Assembly (NCBI GenBank): GCA_024642325.1
Contig: JAHEBI010000043.1
Span: 1-10,963 of the forward strand
Reading direction: 5' to 3'
Length of the DNA stretch: 10,963 nucleotides
From: Eudoraea sp.
Lineage (GTDB): Bacteria; Bacteroidota; Bacteroidia; Flavobacteriales; Flavobacteriaceae
Positions 1 through 6,296 of this stretch are shown in pieces; position 1 is the stretch's first letter, and the number at the start of each line of letters is the position of its first letter. Both the position numbers and the translations under genes were made by a program. The notes below the pieces were generated by a model. The model was not told the origin of the DNA. It worked only from the letters and a program-made list of their open reading frames with translations, and ran no database searches.

Positions 1-375
1 GGGACAGAAGAGGATGATAATGGCGAAGACACTCCTGCAAGGCATGTGCCGCCAACTTTTGGTGATTTTCACCTTATTTGGAGGAATCAAAGGCTGAAAG
101 CAGATCTATTCCTGAATTACAATGGAGAAATATCCTATAATGACCTTACCATTTCAGAAATAAATAAAAGTTATATCTATGCCAGTGATTCGAATGGAAA
201 TCCTTATTCACCTTCCTGGTATACCTTGAATTTAAGGTCTCAGTTTCAGATCACAAATCCTTTAAAAATAACCTTTGCGATTGAAAATATTACCAATCAA
301 AGATATCGTCCCTATTCATCAGGAATTGCAGCAGCAGGAATTAATTTTATTCTGGGACTGAGTTTTCGCTTTTGA
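1..375 (+). CDS. C-terminal fragment of an outer-membrane beta-barrel protein, probably a TonB-dependent receptor
   Basis: The frame is open from base 1, so the gene begins upstream of the window; about 124 residues are visible before the TGA at 373-375. The fragment shows alternating polar and hydrophobic stretches typical of outer-membrane beta strands. It contains the segment VENITN-like 'IENITNQRYRPYSSGI', which resembles the last-but-one strand and turn of TonB-dependent receptors, and it ends in F-R-F, the terminal aromatic residue expected for BAM-dependent barrel insertion. Such receptors import siderophores, glycans or other large ligands using TonB energy; the ligand cannot be told from this end. 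A GTG at 46 could be taken for a start but lies inside the open frame. A non-TonB barrel protein remains possible. The product is confidently an outer-membrane barrel end and less surely TonB-dependent. Confidence 0.8.
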   Translation, partial: GTEEDDNGEDTPARHVPPTFGDFHLIWRNQRLKADLFLNYNGEISYNDLTISEINKSYIYASDSNGNPYSPSWYTLNLRSQFQITNPLKITFAIENITNQRYRPYSSGIAAAGINFILGLSFRF

Positions 376-544
376 TCTTCAAAAATCAAAGTATTTAATA
401 TTTTACTTCTTTATACTCCTGTCTTCACATCACAAACATTCTGTACCTATTACTTTTAAAGGCTCTTCGTATACTCAAAATAGTAGCTGCAATTACTATG
501 TGACGACATTTTCAGGAAAGACCTATAATTTCATTCTAATTCCT

Positions 545-552
545 TAATTTTG
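545..552 (+). promoter_or_regulatory. Probable -7 promoter element for ileS
   Basis: TAATTTTG matches the Bacteroidota sigma-70 -7 consensus TAnnTTTG exactly. It lies 33 bp before the ileS ATG, giving a leader of roughly 25-30 nt. An AAGGAAA stretch at 571-577 is a plausible ribosome binding site, 8 bp before the start. No clear TTG -33 element is visible at the usual distance, so the assignment rests on the -7 element and its position. Confidence 0.5.
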
Positions 553-585
553 CAGCCTTAAATTATATCAAAGGAAACCGTTTGT

Positions 586-3500
586 ATGAAGTTTGCGGAA
601 TATAAGGGATTAGATTTATCTGAAGTTGGAGCGGAAATGCTTCAATTCTGGAAAGCCCGGAATATTTTTGAAAAAAGCATTACCACCAGAGAAGGGCAGG
701 AAACGTATGTATTCTATGAAGGCCCGCCTTCTGCAAATGGCATGCCTGGTATTCATCACGTAATGGCCAGGACCATAAAGGATATATTTCCCAGATATAA
801 AACCATGAAAGGTTTTCAGGTGAAGAGAAAAGCAGGCTGGGATACACATGGTCTTCCAATTGAATTGGGAGTTGAAAAAGAACTGGGAATAACTAAAGAA
901 GATATTGGGATAAAGATATCCGTAGAAGAATACAATGAGGCTTGTAAAAAAGCAGTAATGAGATATACTGATGCCTGGAATGACCTCACGGAAAAGATGG
1001 GGTATTGGGTAGATATGGATGATCCGTATATTACATACAAGCCCAAATACATGGAAACTGTTTGGTGGCTTTTAAAACAGATATACGACAAGGGGCTTAT
1101 CTATAAAGGATATACCATACAGCCCTATTCTCCAAAAGCCGGTACGGGATTAAGCTCTCACGAATTAAACATGCCGGGCACGTATCAGGATATAACTGAC
1201 ACAACGGTAACCGCCCAGTTTAAAACCATAAAAAATTCGCTACCCCCCTTTTTGAAACAGCTTAAGGACGAGTTGTATTTCCTGGCATGGACAACGACAC
1301 CCTGGACGCTGCCATCCAATACCGCGCTGACAGTTGGACCAAAAATTGAATATGTTTGGGTAAAATCATTCAATCAATATACTTTTCAACCTATTACTGT
1401 CTTGTTGGCTAAAAACCTTGTAGGTCAACAGTTTTCAGCTAAATTTTTTGAGGTTGAAAATGAAGTCGAGTTACTGTCTTTTTCTAAGGAAGATAAGAAA
1501 ATACCTTATTTGATAAAGGGAACATGTATTGGTGAAGAATTAGTAGGAATACGATATGAGCAGTTAATTGATTATACAAAACCATATGAACATCCTGAAA
1601 ACGCATTCCGCGTAATTTCTGGCGATTTTGTTACTACAGAAGATGGTACAGGGATAGTGCATACTGCGCCTACATTTGGGGCAGATGATATGCAGGTAGC
1701 CCAAAAAGCGGAACCCCCGGTACCTCCAATGCTGGTGCTCGATGAAAATGGAAATGCAGTTCCCCTTGTGGATTTGCAGGGCAGGTTTCGAAAGGAAATG
1801 GGAGATCTGGCAGGCAAGTTTGTTAAAAATGAATACTATGAAGATGGAGAAGCTCCGGAGCGCTCGGTTGACGTCGAAATTGCCATTCGCTTAAAAGAAG
1901 AAAACAAGGCATTTAAGGTGGAAAAATATGTGCACAGTTATCCCAATTGCTGGCGTACAGATAAGCCAATTTTATATTACCCGCTGGATTCGTGGTTTAT
2001 AAAAATCACAGATGTCAGGGAAAGAATGTATGAACTCAACCAAACCATAAACTGGAAACCTAAAGCCACCGGGGAGGGAAGGTTTGGAAATTGGCTTGCG
2101 AGCGCAAATGATTGGAATCTTTCAAGATCCAGATTTTGGGGGATACCATTACCAATCTGGAGAACCGAAGATGGCCGGGAAGAAATCATCATAGGATCTG
2201 TAGAACAATTGAAAAAGGAAATGGCCAGCTCTGTGGAAGCAGGTATTATGAAATCAGAAATATTCCTGGATTTTGAAGCAGGAAATATGAGCGAGGAGAA
2301 CTATGACAAGATAGATCTCCACAAAAATATTGTCGATCAGATTGTCCTTGTTTCAGATTCCGGAAAACCAATGAAACGAGAAAATGATCTCATTGATGTT
2401 TGGTTTGACAGCGGGTCCATGCCTTATGCTCAATGGCACTATCCCTTTGAGAATAGGGAACTTATTGATAATAGGGAAGCTTTTCCGGCAGATTTTATTG
2501 CAGAAGGTGTTGACCAGACAAGAGGTTGGTTTTATACTCTGCACGCCATTGCAACAATGGTTTTTGATTCTGTTGCCTATAAAAATGTAGTCTCTAATGG
2601 TTTGGTACTCGACATAGAGGGCAAAAAAATGTCAAAGCGTCTGGGGAATGCGGCAGACCCATGGCAGACCATTCAGGAATACGGCCCGGATGCGACACGT
2701 TGGTATCTTATTTCCAATGCTAATCCATGGGATAACCTTAAGTTCGATCCAGAGGGTATTGCAGAGGTAAAAAGAAAATTTTTCGGAACCTTGTATAATA
2801 CTTATTCCTTCTTTTCTCTTTATGCCAATATTGATGATTTTAATTACTCTGAAGAAGAAATAGCACTGGAGAACCGCCCTGAGATTGATCAATGGATTTT
2901 ATCTGAGTTACATACGCTTATAAAAAAGGTGGATGAGGCATATGATAATTATGAACCAACAAAAGCTGCAAGGGCTATTGCAGATTATGTGCAGGAAAAC
3001 CTAAGTAATTGGTATGTTCGTTTAAGCAGGAGAAGGTTCTGGAAAGGGGATTACCAGGAAGACAAAATATCTGCTTATCAGACCCTTTATACATGTCTTG
3101 TTACTATTGCTAAACTCTCTGCTCCAATTGCACCATTCTTTATGGACAGATTGTTTTTAGATTTAACCAGAACTACAAAGAAAGATAGTTTTGATAGTGT
3201 TCATCTATCTAATTTTCCCGAGTATAATTCTTATTTTGTAAATAAGGAACTGGAAAGTAAAATGCAAAAAGCGCAAACCATTTCTTCTCTTGTTTTATCT
3301 ATTCGACAAAAAGAGAAGATTAAGGTGCGTCAACCTTTGCAAAAAATTATGATCCCTGTTTTGGATGATAAACAACGTGCGGAAATTGAAGCGGTTGCAG
3401 ATTTGATAAAAACAGAGGTTAATGTAAAAGAAATTAAACTCCTGGATGATGCCTCAGGGATACTCGTAAAACGTATTAAACCAAATTTCAAACTGCTTGG

Positions 3501-3987
3501 CCCCAGGTTTGGTAAAGACATGAAATTGATAGGTAATGCAGTTAATAAACTGGATCAAAAAGATATTCAAAAAATTGAACGTGAAGGTAAAATTTCACTT
3601 GAATTAGAAAATAAAAGTATTATATTACAGTTACAGGATGTAGAGATATCTTCTCAGGATATAGAAGGCTGGTTAGTCGCCAGCTCCGGTCCGTTGACAG
3701 TAGCATTGGATATTACTATTGATGAGGAACTGAAACAAGAGGGGATAGCGCGCGAACTGGTAAATAGAATTCAAAACCTGAGAAAAGATTCAGGTTATGA
3801 GGTAACAGATAAAATAGATATTAGAATATTAAAAGACGGTTTAGTAGAAAGAGCAGTTAAGAGTAATATAAGTTATATAAAAAACGAAACCTTAACCTCT
3901 GAACTTAATTTTGAAGAGCAAATGGAAGATGGTGTACACATTTCCTTTGATGACGTAAATACAAAATTGTCTATCCAAAAACACTAA
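586..3987 (+). CDS. ileS: Isoleucyl-tRNA synthetase, type 2 (IleRS2-like), with a GxHH signature motif
   Basis: Class I aminoacyl-tRNA synthetase (EC 6.1.1.5), cytoplasmic; it charges tRNA-Ile with isoleucine and edits mischarged valine. The protein has 1133 residues, the usual length for the longer type 2 enzymes. The Rossmann core opens with G46-P-P-S-A-N-G and the ATP-binding signature G55-I-H-H58, in place of the usual HxGH. The CP1 editing domain shows the threonine-rich W235-T-T-T-P-W motif and G356-I-V-H359...D367-D368. W606-F-D-S-G and K681-M-S-K-R685 complete the catalytic core. The anticodon-binding domain and a long type 2 C-terminal extension follow, without a zinc-binding cysteine cluster. 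The start is supported by an AAGGAAA site 8 bp upstream and a -7 element. The DksA-like gene follows after 4 bp, so the two are probably cotranscribed. The enzyme looks intact. Confidence 0.97.
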   Translation: MKFAEYKGLDLSEVGAEMLQFWKARNIFEKSITTREGQETYVFYEGPPSANGMPGIHHVMARTIKDIFPRYKTMKGFQVKRKAGWDTHGLPIELGVEKELGITKEDIGIKISVEEYNEACKKAVMRYTDAWNDLTEKMGYWVDMDDPYITYKPKYMETVWWLLKQIYDKGLIYKGYTIQPYSPKAGTGLSSHELNMPGTYQDITDTTVTAQFKTIKNSLPPFLKQLKDELYFLAWTTTPWTLPSNTALTVGPKIEYVWVKSFNQYTFQPITVLLAKNLVGQQFSAKFFEVENEVELLSFSKEDKKIPYLIKGTCIGEELVGIRYEQLIDYTKPYEHPENAFRVISGDFVTTEDGTGIVHTAPTFGADDMQVAQKAEPPVPPMLVLDENGNAVPLVDLQGRFRKEMGDLAGKFVKNEYYEDGEAPERSVDVEIAIRLKEENKAFKVEKYVHSYPNCWRTDKPILYYPLDSWFIKITDVRERMYELNQTINWKPKATGEGRFGNWLASANDWNLSRSRFWGIPLPIWRTEDGREEIIIGSVEQLKKEMASSVEAGIMKSEIFLDFEAGNMSEENYDKIDLHKNIVDQIVLVSDSGKPMKRENDLIDVWFDSGSMPYAQWHYPFENRELIDNREAFPADFIAEGVDQTRGWFYTLHAIATMVFDSVAYKNVVSNGLVLDIEGKKMSKRLGNAADPWQTIQEYGPDATRWYLISNANPWDNLKFDPEGIAEVKRKFFGTLYNTYSFFSLYANIDDFNYSEEEIALENRPEIDQWILSELHTLIKKVDEAYDNYEPTKAARAIADYVQENLSNWYVRLSRRRFWKGDYQEDKISAYQTLYTCLVTIAKLSAPIAPFFMDRLFLDLTRTTKKDSFDSVHLSNFPEYNSYFVNKELESKMQKAQTISSLVLSIRQKEKIKVRQPLQKIMIPVLDDKQRAEIEAVADLIKTEVNVKEIKLLDDASGILVKRIKPNFKLLGPRFGKDMKLIGNAVNKLDQKDIQKIEREGKISLELENKSIILQLQDVEISSQDIEGWLVASSGPLTVALDITIDEELKQEGIARELVNRIQNLRKDSGYEVTDKIDIRILKDGLVERAVKSNISYIKNETLTSELNFEEQMEDGVHISFDDVNTKLSIQKH

Positions 3988-3991
3988 AATA

Positions 3992-4375
3992 ATGGGACAA
4001 GATTTAAAAGTAAGATATACCGATAAAGAATTGGAAGAATTCAAGGTACTTATAGAAGAAAAAATAGTTAAGGCAAAAAGCCACCTCGAATTGCTCAGGA
4101 GTTCCTATATGAATGATGGGAATAATGGTACGGATGATACCTCACCAACTTTCAAGGCCTTCGAAGAGGGTTCTGAGACCATGAGTAAAGAAGCCAACAC
4201 TCAATTGGCTATTCGCCAGGAAAAATTTATCCGCGATCTTAAAAATGCATTGCTGAGAATAGAGAATAAAACCTATGGTATTTGCCGGGTAACCGGGAAG
4301 CTTATAAATAAAGAGCGCCTTAAGTTGGTGCCTCACGCTACACTCAGCATTGAGGCTAAAAACATGCAAAAATAG
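3992..4375 (+). CDS. DksA/TraR-family RNA-polymerase-binding regulator with a degenerate zinc finger
   Basis: 127 residues. Residues about 10-92 form a helical hairpin of coiled-coil character (LEEFKVLIEEKI..., then SKEANTQLAIRQEKF...), with the turn around N44-G-T-D-D49. The C-terminal globular part carries Y95-G-I-C-R and ends A-K-N-M-Q-K. DksA proteins insert the coiled coil into the RNA polymerase secondary channel and act with ppGpp on rRNA and amino-acid promoters. The four zinc-binding positions of classical DksA read Cys98, Thr101, Ser119 and Ala122 here, so zinc is probably not bound in the usual way. The acidic pair at the tip is D48-D49, not the DxxDxA pattern of E. coli DksA. The start lies 4 bp after the ileS stop with no clear Shine-Dalgarno. 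From memory, related flavobacterial proteins share this form, so it is probably a lineage trait and not decay. Activity is inferred from family membership. Confidence 0.88.
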   Translation: MGQDLKVRYTDKELEEFKVLIEEKIVKAKSHLELLRSSYMNDGNNGTDDTSPTFKAFEEGSETMSKEANTQLAIRQEKFIRDLKNALLRIENKTYGICRVTGKLINKERLKLVPHATLSIEAKNMQK

Positions 4376-4379
4376 AGGT

Positions 4380-4403
4380 AACACATTTACTTCATGTGTT
4401 TTT
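4380..4403 (+). terminator. Probable intrinsic terminator of the ileS-dksA-like unit
   Basis: A perfect 7-bp inverted repeat, AACACAT (4380-4386) and ATGTGTT (4394-4400), with a 7-nt loop runs directly into five T residues (4399-4403). It starts 5 bp after the stop codon of the DksA-like gene, where a terminator for the unit would be expected. The stem is AT-rich, so it may be modest in strength. Confidence 0.65.
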
Positions 4404-4463
4404 CCAATATTTGGGGCATTTAAAGATTTGCCTTTTTTGTATAATGTTTTTTTGTAGGACTTT

Positions 4464-4506
4464 GCTTAGGTAATAAGCCTCTTTTTTTGCTGTAGTTAAG
4501 GCTTAT
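4464..4506 (+). promoter_or_regulatory. Second hairpin with alternative pairing partners (terminator/anti-terminator-like)
   Basis: GCTTA (4464-4468) pairs with TAAGC (4474-4478), and seven T residues follow at 4482-4488, which resembles a short intrinsic terminator. The same downstream arm lies within ATAAGCCT (4473-4480), which can instead pair perfectly over 8 bp with AGGCTTAT (4499-4506), placing the T-run in the loop. The two folds exclude each other. It could be a backup terminator for read-through from ileS or an attenuator ahead of lspA. Only the pairing is seen; function is inferred. Confidence 0.35.
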
Positions 4507-4532
4507 GTTCAATTAGAGTACAAATTTATTTT

Positions 4533-4570
4533 TAGCAGGTATAAAGCCGTTATCTGCTAGATATCTGCTA
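4533..4570 (+). repeat. Three copies of a 9-bp TAYCTGCTA element upstream of the lspA promoter
   Basis: TATCTGCTA occurs at 4551-4559 and again at 4562-4570, an 11-bp period close to one DNA turn. TAGCAGGTA at 4533-4541 is the inverted form with one change (reverse complement TACCTGCTA). The first and second copies can form a 9-bp hairpin with one G-T pair and a 9-nt loop. The cluster ends about 35 bp before the lspA -33 element, a suitable place for an operator. No regulator can be named. Confidence 0.45.
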
Positions 4571-4604
4571 CAATTAGATTATTTTAAATGAATATCCTGA
4601 CCTT

Positions 4605-4631
4605 TTGTTGGTAGAATAATGCCTATTTTTG
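4605..4631 (+). promoter_or_regulatory. Probable promoter of lspA
   Basis: TATTTTTG at 4624-4631 matches the Bacteroidota -7 consensus TAnnTTTG exactly. TTG occurs at 4605-4607, 16 bp upstream and slightly closer than usual. Transcription would start near 4638, downstream of the ATG at 4619, so that codon cannot be the main start. This favours the ATG at 4652 and a very short leader of about 14 nt. Confidence 0.55.
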
Positions 4632-4651
4632 CCGAATCTATTTTGAAAAAA

Positions 4652-5272
4652 ATGAATAATAAGAGGTCTCTGCTGATTATAGTGATTGTTTTATGTATAG
4701 ATCAGTTAAGTAAAATATATATCAAAACACATTTTGAACTGGGAGATTCAACGGAAGTTTTTTCCTGGTTCAGAATTCTTTTTATTGAAAATGAAGGGGC
4801 TGCGTGGGGTACTAAACTAAGTGATCTCCTTCCGTTGTCAGATAAAATTGGTAAACTGATTCTCACAGTTTTTCGCCTTTTTGCAATTATAGGAATTGGG
4901 TATTGGCTTTTTGATATTATAAAGAAGAAGGCAACCCCAACTCTTATTACAGCGGTTTCTCTGATCTTCGCCGGAGCACTTGGAAATATTATTGATTCCG
5001 TATTCTACGGGATAATTTTCAACGACAGCTATAATCAGGTAGCCATATTGTTTGCTGAAGAACCCTATGGCAGTTTATTTTATGGTAAAGTGGTTGATAT
5101 GCTTTATTTCCCACTAATTGATACGAATTGGCCGGAATGGGTTCCTTGGGTCGGGGGGGATAATTTTCGATTTTTTGAACCAGTCTTTAATGTCGCAGAT
5201 ACGGCGATTAGTACCGGGGTGGGAATATTAATCGTATTCAATAAAAAGGCGTTTGGAAAGAAGGAATCTTAA
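4652..5272 (+). CDS. lspA: Lipoprotein signal peptidase (signal peptidase II)
   Basis: Inner-membrane aspartyl protease (EC 3.4.23.36) that cuts the signal peptide from prolipoproteins after lipid attachment by Lgt. With the start at 4652 it has 206 residues, longer than the roughly 165 of E. coli LspA. The first membrane helix contains the conserved D-Q-L-S-K, followed by E-N-E-G-A-A-W-G. The catalytic aspartates are D149 in G-K-V-V-D-M and D183 in F-N-V-A-D-T. Between G-N-I-I-D-S and the first catalytic Asp is an insertion of about 25 residues, which accounts for much of the extra length; the usual Arg after G-N-x-x-D is Ser. The frame remains open upstream to an ATG at 4619, but the promoter -7 element lies inside that extension and family members begin close to the first helix. 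Its stop overlaps that of the convergent cyclo-ligase gene. The gene looks functional. Confidence 0.95.
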   Translation: MNNKRSLLIIVIVLCIDQLSKIYIKTHFELGDSTEVFSWFRILFIENEGAAWGTKLSDLLPLSDKIGKLILTVFRLFAIIGIGYWLFDIIKKKATPTLITAVSLIFAGALGNIIDSVFYGIIFNDSYNQVAILFAEEPYGSLFYGKVVDMLYFPLIDTNWPEWVPWVGGDNFRFFEPVFNVADTAISTGVGILIVFNKKAFGKKES

Positions 5273-5829
5273 AAATTATAGACTTTCTCCGGTGTAATGC
5301 AGTAATCCATTGGAATGTCATGTTCCTGCACATCACTTATTTTATCCACGGGATTAAATAAAGACAGACCAATTTTTACCACATCTTTGCGGCACTCATT
5401 TAAAAACTTGTCGTAAAAGCCTTTGCCATAACCCACCCTGTAGCCTTTTTTGTCAAATGCCAAAAGGGGAATAAATACAACATCGATTTTATTTGGAGAA
5501 ACTTCCAATCCATCCAAAGGCTCAGGAATATTCCATTTGTTTTTTCTTAATACGGTATTATCAGTAAGTAGGTAATGAACCATATTAGTGTTACCAACAA
5601 CCTTGGGAAGGATAATATTTTTATCTTTTCCCTGTAGAATGGATAGAATAAAACTGGTATCAATTTCATTCTTTTCCTCAATTGGCAGAAAGAGATGGAA
5701 ATAATCAAAAGTCCAGACTGGTAATTCCAATAACCTGTTCGCAATTTCTAAACTGTAATTTGAAATTGCCTCTGGAGATATTTCATTTCTAAATTGAAGG
5801 TAGTTTAACCGCAGCTCTTTTTTCAGCAT
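5269..5829 (-). CDS. ygfA: 5-formyltetrahydrofolate cyclo-ligase (5,10-methenyltetrahydrofolate synthetase)
   Basis: Cytoplasmic enzyme (EC 6.3.3.2) that uses ATP to convert 5-formyltetrahydrofolate to 5,10-methenyltetrahydrofolate, returning an inhibitory storage form to the one-carbon pool. It has 186 residues, normal for the family. The N-terminal K-K-E-L-R-L-N-Y resembles the K..lR......R segment of the family; F47-L-P-I-E-E-K-N-E-I-D gives the mid-protein motif. The signature P121-L-L-A-F-D126...G129-Y-R-V-G-Y-G-K-G-F-Y-D140 is complete and forms the nucleotide-binding loop. It is the only - strand gene in the window. It converges on lspA, the stop codons sharing the bases TTAA, so no intergenic terminator is possible between them. 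No exact TAnnTTTG is visible upstream; a near match with a 3-bp spacer lies at 5898-5906. Confidence 0.95.
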   Translation of the reverse strand: MLKKELRLNYLQFRNEISPEAISNYSLEIANRLLELPVWTFDYFHLFLPIEEKNEIDTSFILSILQGKDKNIILPKVVGNTNMVHYLLTDNTVLRKNKWNIPEPLDGLEVSPNKIDVVFIPLLAFDKKGYRVGYGKGFYDKFLNECRKDVVKIGLSLFNPVDKISDVQEHDIPMDYCITPEKVYNF

Positions 5830-5947
5830 AATAATCGATTAAACCTGTAGTTAGTTTGGGGAACTATTTAATTAAAATTAATCCTTTGCTGCAACAGCAA
5901 AATATATTTTAAAAAATAGCATCAAAATAAGGTACATACCTAAAGTG

Positions 5948-6049
5948 ATGACATAATTTTCCATGCAGTTAATAAATTTTATAGTTTAAATTAAACAAAA
6001 AAATATGTCATATCCTACAAAGAGCATGATTTAATCGATGAACTGCATG
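5948..6049. repeat. Interleaved inverted repeats with pseudoknot-like topology
   Basis: ATGACATA (5948-5955) pairs with TATGTCAT (6004-6011), and after a one-base bulge TTTT (5957-5960) extends the stem with AAAA (6000-6003). CATGCAGTT (5962-5970), in the loop of that stem, is perfectly complementary to AACTGCATG (6041-6049) outside it. The two pairings cross, as in an H-type pseudoknot. Single 8-9 bp repeats can arise by chance in AT-rich DNA of this length, so the support is modest. Confidence 0.3.
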
Positions 6050-6061
6050 TTTTTTACAATT

Positions 6062-6163
6062 CCCTTAACATTTGTTTTACCCCTAATTGATGAACGGAAG
6101 GCAATTTTATTATTTTAAAAACTTGATTATCAATTGGTTGATTTAAACAAAGTATGTTAAGGG
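6062..6163. repeat. Long imperfect hairpin of about 100 nt
   Basis: CCCTTAACAT (6062-6071) is the exact inverse complement of ATGTTAAGGG (6154-6163). Just inside it TTTGTTT (6071-6077) pairs with AAACAAA (6145-6151), and further in CTAATTGAT (6083-6091) pairs with ATCAATTGG (6129-6137) with one wobble. The three helices nest in order, giving one extended rod-like hairpin with small internal loops. It is compatible with a structured RNA on either strand; no family was recognised. Confidence 0.4.
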
Positions 6164-6164
6164 G

Positions 6165-6193
6165 TTCCTATTTCCAATTATTGGAAATGGGAA
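6165..6193. repeat. Near-perfect 29-bp dyad symmetry (14-bp arms, one central base)
   Basis: The arms at 6165-6178 and 6180-6193 match at 13 of 14 positions, and the remaining T6169/G6189 is a wobble pair in RNA. The centre is the single base T6179. As RNA it would fold to a stem of about 11 bp with a 7-nt loop. It begins one base after the long hairpin ending at 6163. A run of eight T residues occurs only at 6211-6218, 17 bp downstream, and none follows on the other strand, so it does not look like an ordinary terminator. An operator or part of a small RNA is more likely. Confidence 0.55.
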
Positions 6194-6288
6194 GGATTAA
6201 TAAATTATTATTTTTTTTAAAATTTTGAACGATGTGTTTTAAGCTTCAATATAAGGGTAAGACCATTCAAAATAATTCTGTTGTAACT

Positions 6289-6296
6289 TACCTTTG
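6289..6296 (+). promoter_or_regulatory. Probable -7 promoter element for uvrC
   Basis: TACCTTTG fits the Bacteroidota consensus TAnnTTTG exactly. It lies 31 bp before the uvrC ATG, predicting a leader of about 25 nt. A -33 element is weak: TTC at 6266-6268, 20 bp upstream, is the best candidate. AGAGGA at 6303-6308 is too far from the ATG to be a normal ribosome binding site. Confidence 0.6.

Noticed and set aside
46..375. A 109-codon frame beginning at GTG 46 as a complete small protein
   Set aside because: The same frame is open to base 1 and the sequence reads as the end of a beta-barrel, so the GTG is an internal valine codon of a larger gene.
389..408. AAGTA/TACTT hairpin after the beta-barrel gene as a terminator
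   Set aside because: Only 5 bp with a 10-nt AT loop and no proper T-run; too weak to call.
5547..5744. A 65-codon - strand frame inside the cyclo-ligase gene
   Set aside because: It is an out-of-frame shadow of a gene with a complete family signature, with no sign of its own function.
6038..6228. Two short + strand frames (26 codons from 6038, 24 codons from 6154)
   Set aside because: No ribosome binding site, no recognisable sequence, and both coincide with hairpin sequences that explain the bases equally well.
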